The notes under the pieces were generated by a model. The model made no database searches. It was given only the letters and a program-made list of their open reading frames with translations, and was not told the DNA's origin. Below, one piece after another: positions 1 through 13,657 of a stretch of DNA of 64,000 bases. The stretch is from Lingula anatina (lineage: Eukaryota > Brachiopoda > Lingulata > Lingulida > Lingulidae), in the NCBI RefSeq assembly GCF_001039355.2, contig NW_019774069.1, forward strand, positions 560,346-624,345. The letters run 5' to 3'. The position numbers and the translations under genes are program-made. Every line of letters starts with the position of its first letter. Within the stretch, counting starts at the first letter, position 1.

Positions 1-1144
1 AAGGGCACTATTGTAATAAATGGGAAAAAGTATCTAGTATGTAACCAAAATTAGAATCCGTTATCGGTCCCGATGTATCGATTATCCTACGACGTCGATG
101 TGTTCAAAGCGATTCTACAATGCATTAAAACAAAAGTGCAAAGATACGTGAAAGTATATTAATGACAACCATATTTTGGTTCAATGAAGACAACGATGGA
201 ATAAATGCCCAAAACGGTTTGTCAGAATGTTTTCAAAACGATTAAATCAAAAACATTGTCGTTCACTTGTCAACCCAATTTTGTTATTACACATGATTAA
301 CGGTCAGTTGTACATTGTCTTTGCAGCGATTTGCTGGCCCTTAATTTTGTAACCAAGGTTTGTAAAAATGACTAGTTAAAAGAAAATTTTTTAAGTACTG
401 ATGTGAAGACGTAGAAAGCCTGGCATGGATCTTAAGCTTAAAACAATACCCACGGAACGGATTGTAGCTTTATATAGGCGAGAAAGATTTTTCTGGAAGA
501 AATGTTGATGGAAAACAGTGTAATTCAAAACCCTTTTAAAAAATATTTTAAAACTTGTGTTATTGTAGATGTACGTACTGTTTATTGCCCGGTCAACATA
601 CCTGAATAAGTACAGAAATAACAATAACAGACACGTTTTCATTAAAATTTACAGATCTCTTCTTTTCAATAAAAACATTCATTATTTGAGGCACTTGTTA
701 AAAATATAAAACATTTTGCACGAATGCACAAACGAGGTGACAGCACCGAAGGAACACCTGAATAAATTAAATAAACATGCCCGTCATATGTTGAAATAAA
801 ACCATGAATTGCAGCCATAACTTGTAAGGATTCTATTCTGTAATTAACCCCGTATTTGGTAAACTTAAGTGACCTCACCGAACAAATGCGGTACATATGT
901 GAAGGGAAATGTTTGCCAAAAGTCTTTCATTTCACGTGAATATATTTCTTTTTGCAGTATTTTATGCCAATATTATACACTGTACTAGTATCGATATGCT
1001 GTAGATATCGCTACAGGCAACTAATTTCCCTTTATCGTTGTGAGCAGATTAACACCCGACTCATCAACCTGAAAACTGCTGCAATTACCGTAGGTAACTG
1101 ATATCAAAACTTTCCATGCGTGTACGATGCTAAACAGTTACTGC

Positions 1145-1258
1145 GTAAACTTGGATTGGAGATAACTTTTTCTGACTTGAATGTACAACTGTACAGGCAC
1201 AACGCTAAACATTAACAGTGTTCGTACTTTTAAGTAAACTTGGATTGGAAATAACTTT
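1145..1258 (+). repeat. pair of 25-bp direct repeats
   Basis: GTAAACTTGGATTGGAGATA plus AACTT at 1145-1169 recurs at 1234-1258 with one mismatch; a GCTAAACA word precedes each copy. Confidence 0.7.
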
Positions 1259-3643
1259 CTGTTTTGATATTGACAATTCGAATAAATTTTCGCTATTTTG
1301 CTTATGAAAATTTATTTGGATTTTTTCTGCAAGAACACCGGTTGCTCGGAGGTAGAAGCAATTTGTTGCTATAGAAACCATGGACCATAATTGTTTTGTG
1401 TGTGACGGATATTACGATAGTCGGTGGAGCGTCTTTATAGCATGCATTTTTATGAAAGCTCTTAATACATTGATCATTGGCATTACTATACAAATGCCCC
1501 AACTACTCATGATTCCTTTGAATGAGAATGTTATCGCATGTACCATAAAGCATACCTTTTAGGCGAACGTATTCCCATGAAAAACAGAGCTGTTGCTGTG
1601 ATTTATATTTCACGAGCGTCGTCACGTAAACAAGAAATTTTACATATCTCCTCCCTTCTTGGCATTTCCCTCTCACTCAACAAATTAGCTTGGTGTAGCA
1701 TTACGTGTATTGCTTTCCACAGATATGAACGTGTATTCAGTATCAGAGATTCAATGTAAGGCGGTACGGGTCGACTCAAACAATGAGTAGGAGTAGAAAA
1801 ACAGGATAACAGTATCTGGGTAAAAATACTTTAAGACGGTTTGATCAGACAATCCATAAAACGACCATTTAGCGTCTGTTTGCACTAACAATTATCGGTG
1901 CAATCCATCACCTTAACCACATCTAAGGTCCCATGAGAACCGTGGTATAACATTAAGACAGAAAAATTGTTTTTTGTTTCCTTTTTATTTCAGTCTGCTT
2001 AATACACAACACAATTGTGCCAATGTCTACTCGTGTAATTACCATTTTTTTAGTAATGCATTAACTACCCTAACAACCTTAGTAATAACAGCACAAAGAT
2101 AGCTAACGCTCAATTGCTGAATAGCCGGCTTATGTAATGTTCAACATAACGGAGGTCACTGTGAATTTTGTAACAAACATTACGAGTCAGAGAATTTGGC
2201 CAGATGACAGTACAACGCCAGGTTCCCCTCAGAATTGTCGGGTAACGTCTGAGGGATACCGCCGTTCTGTGCACAAACAATCTGGCAGCCAAACATAACA
2301 GGGTTCGTCACCAATAGGCTATGTGCCAAAGAAGCCATAGCATCAGATGCTGGAGACGGATCATTTAGACGGATGAATCTCGTTTTTGCGTTTAATGATG
2401 ATGATGAAATAGAATCTGGTGCAGGATAAACATCCGCAACCCACCGGTTCAGGACAAGTTAGAGTTGTGGAGAGGAGTCTACAGAGAGAACGGGCGAAAC
2501 ATGCCCCGACGATGTTTACTTGTGGTTGACCACCATGGTGGAAATATCCCTTATTATTGAAAAACTGCTCATCAGTTTTTGAGAATTACTGTAGTTCAAT
2601 GTGGAAGCGTTGTACTTTCTAATAAATGGGTTAAATTAGGGTATTTTCTTCGATGCCAATAAAACTTTAATATGCATAAATTGTGCCCTAACCACCGACG
2701 CTATTATTTTCAAGTTTTCATTATGATGTCAACTCCATGACCTTCTTTAATGTTTTACTAAGTCTTATAACATAAGACACCACGAAAAATGATGTAGTTA
2801 AAACGAGACGTTGAAAAAACGAGACTGCCTATATGCTAAATTTGTTTAAATAGCGCAACTCGGTATTACTAGTTCAATGATAAAAGTACACCTGTTGGAG
2901 CAGATAAGACTCAGTCGTACTCATAAAGGTCTTATAAATAGATCATCACAACAGAAACCGTTATAGCCTTTTGAAAATATTCTTTTGAAAACCGGATGCT
3001 TACTACCGGTAACACTGTAACCCATCTCATTGTGACGCGGCGCACAACCAAACAGTGCACTAACACCGACATGCCAGGATGTAAATAACAAGCCATTATT
3101 TAAAGGAATGTACTTGTACTTGTACTACTGCGTCCACACTCCTTTAAAGTGTGCAATCAAGATCGCAATGCACATCATAACGAGCAGTGAATCAAAATAT
3201 GTATGAGCTTTGCCTCGGCCTTCTCTATTAACAAACAATCGTTCTTCGCTAATACAATTCAGTCATGAACTTTCTGAGTGGTATGATCAGTTTTATTTTG
3301 GAAATCCGTACCTACGAGTAACTGTCACCACCTAACAATACACCTTTAAAAAACACCCAAGCAATCTTAAGTGCCATTCCAATGATACGTGAAAAATAGC
3401 GTAGCGCGAGAGTTAATCTATATTATCATAGCAGATCCCCGAAGTCTCCGTTTCACGTCTTCTCCCAAACTACAAAGATCTGTTGACAACTGTGGTGCTA
3501 GCAATATCTTAGGGCAGTGGGAAGATAGTGGTCATTGTTTGAATTTGATGATAACTGTTAAAAGTATACTTTGAAGGCATTTTTGTAGCCTTCGGCAATT
3601 TCCGTAAAGCTTCGGCATGTGTGACGGGTATCATATACCGTAT

Positions 3644-3694
3644 GCTTTAGTCCTGAAAATGACATAACTATCACCACATGCTGTTTCACCACAA
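3644..3694 (+). repeat. 51-bp direct repeat, copy 1
   Basis: GCTTTAGTCCTGAAAATGAC and the following 31 bp recur at 3906-3956 with about two or three mismatches. The intervening 211 bp is unrelated to either copy. Confidence 0.8.
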
Positions 3695-3905
3695 TAGCAA
3701 GTGCATGTATTCACAGCTTCAATATCCCATGGACAATGTCAATCGCCCTATACCTATTTCAAGCTTCGATTGATTTAAGATATAATATACATGTACAGCA
3801 TATATGTTAGCAAAAACCATTCCTCTCGTTTTGAAGCAAGAGAGTTATGCTCTTAGGCCTTCCCTTTAATCTTATCAGAAGTGCCGTTAGATCCTAGCGC
3901 TCTCT

Positions 3906-3956
3906 GCTTTAGTACTGAAAATGACATAACTATCACCACATGCTGTTACACCACAA
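3906..3956 (+). repeat. 51-bp direct repeat, copy 2
   Basis: GCTTTAGTACTGAAAATGAC and following sequence matches 3644-3694. Confidence 0.8.
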
Positions 3957-4502
3957 CTGAAACTCATAAGACTAATGATCTGTACCCTCATTGGTAAAAA
4001 GTGTTGATTCCAATACCCGGAGACGATCCGTAAATTGTGCCCATCCAAAAGGTTTTATTTCTTGATAATACAATTAGTGCTTGTCTATTATTTTCCGTGA
4101 GATACCGGCACTATAGAAAATGCACATGTTGTACAGTATTGTACCAGTATAGTACCTCGTTAATGATTGTTGAAAGATGATTTGTTTAAATGATCACCAT
4201 TAACGAAAATGAAGAACATCAGAGCTGACGTCGACTTAGGCTGCAATTAAACGAACTTTAAAGAGGTTTGGAAGAGAATGGGGTCATAAATAATGGCAGA
4301 GTAGCGAGTGAAGTGCGGCAGCGATTTTCGTGTGTATCGGGCGGCTAAGTGCTCATTGAATTTGGTGCACTCAATATAGCACAGTGCCGGGGTCATATTT
4401 AATGACACATTTGGGACAAAGAAAACCAAAACTCATACTCTTACATACTCCATGCACATCATTTTGAGTGCCTTGTGTGTTCTGGTAAAAGACACAAAAT
4501 GT

Positions 4503-4662
4503 CTGGGCTCCGTATCTCGAAAGGTTCGCTATGTTGCGCACGTGCGCAAGTGTCTCGATTCCATGACCGATTCTATTTCGAGATACGGGGCCATGAGATC
4601 GAGACGCTTGTGCACGTGCGCACGTGCGCAACATAGCGAATCTTTCAAGATACGGAGCCCAG
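4503..4662. mobile_element. foldback element with E-box-rich inverted repeats
   Basis: Imperfect inverted repeats of about 58-65 bp begin CTGGGCTCCGTATCTCGAAA and end AGATACGGAGCCCAG. Each arm contains the palindrome GCACGTGCGCA (doubled in the right arm). A short spacer includes a third copy of the TTTCGAGATACGG word. No clear target duplication is visible; most simply a MITE or snapback element. Confidence 0.6.
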
Positions 4663-7600
4663 GATTCTCTTACCAACATGTACTCAACGCACATGTACTC
4701 AGTACTCAACGCACTTTTGGGTTTTCTTCAAAAAGAGATACCTGATAAACGGCGTTGAGGTAGATGCAATGTACAATGTATAATGTCTTGGCTGCCAGTG
4801 ACCCTTTTCTGCCACTAAGATTATCTTTCGCAGATAGTGGTTGCTACCATCAGCTAATGTGAAAGTCACGTTATCAATTCTCCCACTTGCATGGATATTT
4901 TCCACAAACATAAATCTTTACTCAGGAATTAATCACTGTACTCTTCAGGTTTTCTTTCAACACAGCATGATCGAATGGTCCAATTTTTTGATGAATCGGA
5001 AGACGATGCTTTTTGTTATCATTTTTCTGAAAGTATGACTTGCTACCATATAATTTGCAACATACACGTTTAAATGAAAAATCTCGATTAAAACCCTTTT
5101 GATAAATGCGCGAAGAACACATTTAAAAAATGTATATTATTATTAAATAATCTGGCAACTTATAAATAAGATAAATATATACCAGCACATTGGATGGCTA
5201 AATACATATACACTGTACGTGTATACAAGCATATTGCTTGTTTCCATTATATGCCTGGTTGTTATGGATCTCTTTAATCCTGATTCGCTGTCATCTCTCG
5301 GAAACGAGCACTCATAATTGTAATAGAAAAAAAACAAATAAATACGTCTTTCAAAAATACTTTCTTTTATTTAAAAAAAAAATTTAGATTGAGATTTCCA
5401 GTAACGCATATAAACCACTTCAACTAGTTTCTGATACGACTAAAATAAAGTCGACATGCCAAGTCATAAACCAAATTAATCTGTTGTTCAGCAAAAAAAA
5501 AAAAAAAAAAAATTTAGGGCTGCATCTTCTTCAAAATGTTGGTGGAAAATTGACCTTTTTCTTTGTCCCTCCAGTTTATAAAGGTCCGCATAATCATCAC
5601 TGTCACTCCCATGTATGGATGCGCGCGTAATTGCATACTTATTCAGATGTCACAGGGCCATATTAATAGCACAGAAAGAAAGCAGAAAATATCCGTTCAA
5701 ATATCATTTTTCGGAAAATATGAAACGATGCCGTTTGGCACCGGTATTTCTCAGTGGTATGCTATTTGAAACGATATCTTTTCCGCCCACAGCCGCTTTT
5801 GTTACTGTGTCACCAGAGGACCAAATTAACTATAAGTGACTTGACTATTTGTTGTCTGACACTGTCGCCTGTCATTTGTCAAAGGAAGCAGTTAAATGTT
5901 TATCAGCACGTGGGAGTGAAGATAGAAAAGAGAGGTTTTAATAAAGGCTTTAGTTTACTTATATCGATAGACAATCAATTGGCTCTTCTTTGTCTAGTTC
6001 TAGCCTACGCGGGATGCTTCTTCTTGTCCCTACGCGTCATTTACATGTTGAAATATACAGACTCGCTGAAGCCACAGTCGAGGCTTTTTTAAGGTAATAA
6101 ATGACAATAATAGCGTCAGGGTCACACTGAGGAATGTATATGTATTGTAATCCTAAAAAAATCTCAATCTGCCAACTGTTTGCAGAAGTCACAGGTTATA
6201 GAGAGAATTATAGTTGCAATAGTTGCAATCAAACGTCTTCTTCAAAATGTCAAAACTAAACATTTTTTATCTCTTCAGGAAGTCCTGAACACATCCTGAG
6301 GCTTCAAACAATATTCTGTGACATCATGGACATATTCATGACAAATCACCGGATATTAAGTTAGCAATGTTTTTTTATGCTTTAAGCCATATGGCTACAT
6401 GTATAACTAGCATTTATAAATCGATTACAATTTAATACTGATTGAAAATTAATACCAAATAAATCTGAAAATTCAACAGACACCCAACTCTAAAACTGTA
6501 AAGTTTGATGTTTTCAGCGCAATAGGCTGACCTTTGTCTAAAGAAAAAAATTTCACACTTAAGTTCCCCAGACGAATTACTTTTTTGCCCGAAACAAACG
6601 TTAGAGCTTTCTGGTCACAAGTTACAGTATAGTTACCCACATTCCCAAAGCGACAGCTCACTTTGGTTAATAGGGTTATTGAAAGAGATGGAACTCTATT
6701 ATGACCGATACCTTTACTAATTGGAACAAGATGCTGTCCTTTGCTTGAACCTGTTTAATGAGATCGGATATATATAGGTGAAGAGGTGGGACGATGAGTC
6801 TGACAATTATCATCAGTTTGTTTTTTACTTTCTAGCATCCTAAAATAATTTGTTCCGTTAAATTGATTGTTAAGTTTGTTTTTTTTTTTAAACAATGAAA
6901 ATAATCTTTGTGGACTCCAAAATTGATTAACTTTATCATGAATATGCAAATATTAAGCTTCACACAACCTGCTCATGTCAGACAGACTCTGTCTATCAAT
7001 TACTGTCATTATAATTCTTTTTTCTTTTAAAACTCTTCAAAATGTTCTCTATAACGGTGCTTTCAAAACACGCTCTAGATAGAAGTACATATTGCTAGAG
7101 ACGTTACGAAACAGCGCAATATAACAGAATACGACGTATAGAAGGCCTAATCAATAACCGAGACAGAAACCTTAAAGCCATTAGTCTGATAATGACCGAG
7201 TTGGTGAGTTGCTCATGTTTTTAGACGACAGTTGTGATTAGCAATCCAGTGTTCAGAAAAAAAAAAGAAAAAAGGCTGACTTCCTTATCACAAATGGTTA
7301 AACGGATCAACAAGACGAAGCAGTAGATATATTGAATTGCCCCGAATCCGTGAATTTGCTATGGCATTTTTATCAATCCTGTAGGTGTATGATTGGCCGT
7401 TGGTTTACTAGATGTGAACTCTACTGGTACTTAAGTTTCCGTGCGTTGTAGAAATATAAACAATGAGTAAGGGTGATCACCAGCATGTCCCTTGGTCTTC
7501 TGAAATGCTTAACAAGAAAACATTTAGTAAAAAAAATGTAAACTCCGTGTTCAAAATGTGTAAAAGTAATATTTTTTTTATATCTATATGTCCTGCAAAA

Positions 7601-7779
7601 CTACATATAGCTACAGTACCAGGGTATTTATGACTAAGGTAGCTGCTCATTCCCTTGGTTCTGCAAGTTATCTGCTATTAAAAGTGCTCTGTGTGAACCG
7701 ACAATCTCATCATGCAACCTGTAATTGTTCCTAAGGTGCCCCCTATCAAATGATAGTCCAGTGACTCCCAGATCTTTCT
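4663..7779. other. intergenic, no gene recognised
   Basis: AT-rich, with poly-A runs (about 5373 and 5493-5511). Frames of up to 112 codons near 5754 show no recognisable domain. Confidence 0.6.
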
Positions 7780-8020
7780 TTATTTGATCTGGTTCAGATT
7801 TTCATTGATGACTACCATGGCACCAATGTGGTATCCACTCCAAATACTGACGCTGTCTATGACCCTAGTCACTTTAGACGCGTCACTCGCTTCGTCGTAC
7901 ATGTAGACCTCTTCAGGATATCTGTAAACTCTGTTTTGACTAGTTTAGCGGTACAGGTGAAATCTGACCTCAATAAAGAAAGTTAAGCGGTTTCAGTGTT
8001 CTACCCAGAAACGATCATGG
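7780..8020 (-). pseudogene. Tc1/mariner-type transposase relic
   Basis: One minus-strand frame reads DRFWVEH, stop, NRLTFFIEVRFHLYR, stop, TSQNRVYRYPEEVYMYDEA and ends with MVVINENLNQIK. The pattern matches the Tc1 stretch W-N-L-F-DE-RF-LYR, NRVYR-PEE, IWG-I, NLN within the DDE_3 domain. Two in-frame stops; the first catalytic Asp appears replaced (FIEVRF in place of FxDExRF). Non-functional. Confidence 0.6.
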
Positions 8021-9283
8021 TCCTCAATTCATTAGACAAAGAGACGACGCTGTTTTGCTGTTTACAATGACTTCCTCAGAGGTCATGTGGTATTCTAACC
8101 TGCTAAAACCAGTTTGGTGTCCACTAAGGGCCTTGAAAAAACGCGTTTTAGTGGAAATTTGCCCTCATTCTGAACGGACTGGGTGGTTTTTGTCTAGCAT
8201 ATCAGGAAAGACAGTGAGTCTTACTCACTGTAATACAATTGTATCCTGATGGTAACATTTTGATCCATTGGGTGTGACCTCATTTTACGCACTGCAAAAC
8301 CGACCGCTTGCATGCAACTTTTCAAATTCGATATAGCATGAACATCACGGATTAAATATGTTTAAGTGTATTTGATGAGCACAAGAACAGCATTAAAAAG
8401 ACAAGAGAATGTACTAGTATACAAATAATTTTTCTTAAGTGGTAAAACTATATCTAAAGTTGCTTTAAAATGTGCATGCAACTTTATTCATCTCACCTGC
8501 TTTTAAAATGGTTATGTTCCATCTTTCGTGAAATTTGTTGTGAATGAGAATGTCAAATCATTGACGCCCGATGTTTGCAAATTAGTTGCATGCATGGAGG
8601 TTTTTATTTGCGATTGCATGTATGTACTTACACACGCATTTACTGTAAAGTGCCCCAAAATTAGAAAATATCTTTTCCATTGTGGTTTGGATGGCTTATG
8701 TTTGTGAAAGTGCCATTAGATATAATGTCATTTCATGCGTAGCACAGTGTTTTATTGTTCACTAAGTAAATTAGAAAAAATGATAATAATTGGAAATAAA
8801 CTTCATCATTACAGCATGATATTAAAAATATCGATGAAAACAATACAATCATACATCCCAGGAAAGCTGAATCTTTGGCACACCAAAACTCCGAAGTTCC
8901 GATGATGCTAGGTCTACCAATTCTCAAAGTTTCAACTTACTCACTCTTTTGGTGTAGGACAAGATAGCGGGAATTACAAACGCTCGGACGGACGGATGGA
9001 CGTAATGACTGACGGACAGGTGTGATAACATGTCTCCCGACATGTCCCAAAGGTGCAGGTTCATATTTTGGAAGAATTAAGGCAGTCAATGCAACTTCAG
9101 TTAAAATTCTTGATGCTTCCTGTCGATATATTGGTAGATATATGAGCATTTCAAGACACCCAATAAACTAAAGTGATTGAGAATGATTTGTCACAGCAAT
9201 CTGTCAAAAATAAGTTTTTAGTTAAGATTTACATATGAAATTAGTCACACCCAAAGGGGCTGTCACACTACAGTGTATGTCAC

Positions 9284-10030
9284 TAAAGGTACTGTCACAC
9301 TATAGCTTTTACGGCTCCGTCACACATAGCGTAAGTATCGGTAATTTTTCTCATACGTTGAGGCCATACGCAAGGTGTGACAGTGCCTTTAGCACTAACC
9401 GTTCTAACGTATGAGAAAAAATATTCAGACGAAGACAAATGCAAGAGGTTCGTTGAACTTACGTCGTATAAGAGCGCATTCTCAACGAATTAAGCCAGGC
9501 TTTACAAAGCCGCAGGGACGACGTGTGGGGAGGCGGAGAGACTATTAAAAGATTAGGCGGTTTTTCTTTCATGTACGTCCGCCATTTTTAGGTCACCGGC
9601 TTTGTAAAGCCTGGCTTAATTCGTTGAGAATGCGCTCTAAGTACGTTTACGCAGAGGCGGATAAATGTTTTGGCATGTTCAATTGTTTTTCAACGTAGAG
9701 CAGTGTAGGAGCATAAGTAACCCTTAAGCTTCAGATGCGCTAGGCATACAAAGAACCGCTAAATATATGTTAACCTAACAGTACGTTCCTCAAACGGTTG
9801 TCGGTGTATGGCGAGCGTATGCATAACGTGATACTGACTGTATGAGTACCGTAGATGAGCGCATGAGTAACGTATCTGTGGTGCTTCACTGCTTTGTTGA
9901 CAATTTTGAACTGCCAACTGGATGGTACAAAACGGCTATCTTGAACAACTGTGATGAAGATGTGGAAGGTATACGTTAGGCTAAATTCGCTTATATACAC
10001 TAGGGTACATTAGTATACGCCAGGCAAAAG
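9284..10030. mobile_element. CGTATG-rich non-autonomous DNA element, copy 1 (interrupted)
   Basis: The block starts with TAAAGGTACTGTCACAC; an inverted copy of this terminus ends at 9391 (GTGTGACAGTGCCTTTA). After a nested 166-bp insertion it continues with CGTATG/ACGTA-rich sequence to about 10030. The piece at 9893-9935 (TGCTTTGTTGACAATTTTGA and flanks) resembles 22797-22840 in the copy at 22593-23977. A further terminus-like copy lies at 9252-9268. Boundaries are approximate. Confidence 0.5.
9472..9637. mobile_element. MITE with perfect 41-bp terminal inverted repeats, nested
   Basis: The 41 bases at 9472-9512 are the exact reverse complement of 9597-9637 (they begin GAGCGCATTCTCAACGAATT). 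TAA directly flanks both sides (9469-9471 and 9638-9640), a 3-bp target duplication of the type made by PIF/Harbinger transposases. The interior shares GTGGGGAGGCGGAGAGAC and a GTCCGCCAT word with the element at 22073-22375. Confidence 0.75.
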
Positions 10031-10684
10031 TTTACATGTCTATTAAAAATTGAGATGTAACTATAGCACGGTAGTAGGCCCTACTATACAATTCTTCCTA
10101 GTCATTAAATATAAATCTCAATCGCGGAAGAGAAGCCAAAGTAATAAATTTAAATAAAGAATGTTTACCCTTTTTTAAGCGGACAAAAATGGGGACTCAG
10201 TGACGATTGTAAAATTGTAAAAATACTTTGGCCTCATTATTGTCATTTGGCTAGTTTGATCTCGAACACAATTATGTATTCAAGTATAGTGAAGAGTGAA
10301 CAGAACATTTAGCCTTGGTCTATGTATGCTAACTCACAAATGGCAATTGATATTTGTTTATTTTCTATAAGATACCTTTGTTAATTGCATTTTATTATTT
10401 CTTGATTGACGCCCAACTTCTTAGCACACAGCAATGTTTGAAAAGTTTCCTTAACCAGCAATCTAACCATCAGTTATACCATTCTTGCAAACACAAACAC
10501 AAACCTTAACTCAGAAAGCAATCTATTTTAATATGCAGGAAAGCATAGCATTTGCGTCAAAGTGAAGAGATCCCAAGAAGAAAAATGAAATATCTTGCTC
10601 GTTTATGACACACTCGCTACTGTTTCTCCTTTCATTCATATTAGAACAACATTAAAATGTCAGTATTGCCAAAATGCCCAAGAA

Positions 10685-10719
10685 CCCACCCCCCACCCCC
10701 ACCCACCCACCCACACACC
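10685..10719 (+). repeat. C-rich simple repeat
   Basis: CACCCCC and (CCCA)n runs in an otherwise AT-rich region. Confidence 0.9.
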
Positions 10720-12062
10720 AAAAATGTAATTTAGCACTTTCAGGTTCACTTTACTACATACATAACAGATGAACGTGGATAGAAAAATTTTTAGCCATGA
10801 TCTACAAAGCATAATCTCTGAAGACAGACCACTCAGAGCATTTAACCATTATAGTGGTTACATCGATAATGGGACTCCGAAGCCGTAGGGAAATGTTTTT
10901 GTCACTATTTCCCACATTTGAAAAGTAACAGAAACAGAAGGTCACAATTAGATCCAACCTTTCAGTATGTTTAAACAGCGCTGCCACTAAGCGGCAATGC
11001 CACTGCCTTTAATGCCAGGCAGTCCGTGTGACACAGATCGTGTTCCAAGGTTTCAAAAACCTTCGGGATCACGGAGCAGAACATGGTCATGCAGTTATGT
11101 ACTGCCTTCTACATATAATATCGAACAATACTTAGGTTAAAATGAAATAGTTAAAAAGGGATAAAATATGAAGCCAAGGGATGACCAGAAAAATTGCATA
11201 AATGAAGAATTGAAAGTCGACATCCAATTTACCTCATCAAGATAACGACACGGAACTGATCCCTTGAAAGGCAGTCTGTTTGAATGGACAATGTACTATT
11301 GATTAAAAAGCATTTCTTAATCCAGAGGTTATAATTGATAATAATCCTTTATGTGCTACATCGGCATTTCAAAACACGTTTCGAATAAAACTATGGAGAT
11401 AGAAAACTAGTATTCATTTCGTTTTAGGGCAATTGTAGGGAAAATCCAATGACTGTTTATCATTCTTTTATTTTTAAAAAAATTGTATCTTTTTTAATAC
11501 GTACGGTAAGTGCCTTGATATTGGTTATCAAAAACCACCGGAGATAAAAACAAGCTGAGAGAGATACATTCCAGTCAATTAATCTAATATGAGTTATTCT
11601 AAGTCTTCGATTAAATACCACATAGGACTTGTTTAATAAAGTAACAGAAATAGATTAATACAATATCACAGTGTTTATCAAAACAGATAATGCTGACAAG
11701 GACGCTAGAGATCGGGAAATCACATCCAAATAAAATCACTGGATGCAGCTTTTACAGCTTGGAAAACGGGAATATTAATCAAAAAACGGATTTGATTCCT
11801 CGTGGCCTACATGTTGATTAAGCAGCCATGTTATTAGATAAAAAACTATCTTTGACCTTCTGTCATCATCGGCCACGGGGACTCGCCTTGGGAGGCAATA
11901 TGTTGTAATTCCCAATATAACAGTTTCGAAATTGACTTTTGAAACTTGACCTTTATATTTTATTCGAGTAGTAGCATACAAGACGAGGAGATGCATAAAG
12001 TAAACAATGCTGCTGTTGCAGTTAAATTGTGGGTTTCGCACAGATCGCGACGGTTGCGTTCC

Positions 12063-12150
12063 ACATATACATGCATACATACACACATACATACACACAC
12101 ACACACACACACTAAATGAATAGATAAATAAATAAATAAAAATAAATAAT
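12063..12150 (+). repeat. compound microsatellite (CATA)n-(AC)n-(AAAT)n
   Basis: CATACATA units, then an (AC)n run to 12112, then (AAAT)n from 12122. On the minus strand it gives a spurious long frame rich in Val-Cys. Confidence 0.95.
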
Positions 12151-13657
12151 GAATGGTAGCTTACGTTTTTGCTTATGTCCCTACAGCAAACTGTGATTAT
12201 CTTAACATTGATTTGTATTCTCAGTGGTGACAATTTAGGTATGTCAATTACATTTATTGTAGACAGCCCTTGGCAGATCAATATTTCAAAGCCGGCGTTG
12301 TGTAGTTCTGTGCTTGACAAGGCATACTAGACAATTACAAATGCTGAGCGGACATTGGATAAACTTTCCCCCTTCTCCGGCCTATTCGATATCTATGTCC
12401 CCCATTGCCCTTTGAAGCCTAATATAGTTCATTCCAAAGTACCAATACAGATTCCCCGAGTTTAAGAGTTGCAAATAAAATTTCAAATAAAATAACTATC
12501 TGATAATTCAGTCTCGTGTATTTAACAGGTAATTTGGTCGAAGTAATTAAATTTTGCGGTAGACAGTCGTGATTAATAAAGCACTGTATCTGCACAATCT
12601 GCGTCACAGATAGATAGGATGGCAAATTTTGCTTTCGTTTCACTCTTTGGAAAACTTTAGCTTAATTAGCTTTAGAAACCAACAAGGTGCAAAATATGCA
12701 CGGTTTCTGAGCCCCGCAGGTCATGTGTAGTGATGTTGGTTATCCTCTCAGCTCAACGTTTTCTCAAATGACGTTAGGGATTTAAAGACCTGGGATGCAT
12801 AGGCAGAGAATGGTTTTACATATCTTAAGTTTATTCCAGATGAATACTTCCTTTTAAACGTGTTAACGCATTACTATTGCAATTTAACATATGTATTAGT
12901 TATAACCCACTGTAATAACAGGCTAATAGGTAAAGGCAAGATATGTGGTGCTTGGTAAGATCTCCTTGTAAAAATTATTTGTTAAAAAGTGAAGAAAAAA
13001 TTCATCTAGATAAAAAAAAAGTAGCGCGAGCACTAATAAAACTGATTATATGATGCAAACTATGTTCATAATTGCATCTGGTCTGCTGAAAGTGCTCTTA
13101 ACTTAAGGCGCGCCTAGTGCGAGAAAGAGAATTCCTAAGGACTCATGCTTACTGACGATCAATTTAATCTTCATAATAGAATGATGCGTCAGATTAATAC
13201 CCGTAGGTGTAGAGGTGTCCCCACCACTCTCCAAATAAAGAATCCATCTCATTCGCAATACATGCAAGAGTAAGCAGACAATACCACTCCTTGACATAAC
13301 ATTTACGTACACTGCATATATCAAAATCAAGATCAAGATGAAATATCACCATACAAAACTATTCTCAAATTTGGAAACGTGAGGTAAACCAATTTTATAA
13401 TTTAATATGTATTGGGAATGAAAAAGTCACAGCCTTTGTTGCCGAGAGAATTACCGTATTTCCATCGTATATCAGTCAAACGGTATTTTGGCTAGTCACC
13501 GAGACGCAAACGATGATGTGGGCGTGCAAAAAAATAACGTAATTTCCTCTTTTTGACATTTTTACATCTGAAATGTTTCACCTTATTCAATTTCATCAGT
13601 ATCTCCTTAATGAAATCAAATGGATTGACTCAATTCGATCAATACTTTACGTAGCTC

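Larger units (their letters stand above)
1..4502. other. intergenic, no gene recognised
   Basis: AT-rich sequence with only short frames. Contains the two small direct-repeat pairs listed (1145 and 3644). No transposase, RT or conserved protein pattern was seen. Confidence 0.6.
10031..13657. other. intergenic with microsatellites
   Basis: Holds the C-rich and compound microsatellites only. The 181-codon minus-strand frame at 11775-12320 reads through the microsatellite and is judged non-coding. Confidence 0.6.

Noticed and set aside
8937-9149. minus-strand frame with an RPSVRPSV motif
   Set aside because: A GTCC-type short tandem repeat (around 8981-9002) makes this peptide; it is not a protein signature.
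11775-12320. 181-codon minus-strand open frame
   Set aside because: It reads through the (CATA)/(AC)/(AAAT) microsatellite, giving low-complexity Val-Cys and Tyr-Met runs, and shows no domain or start context.
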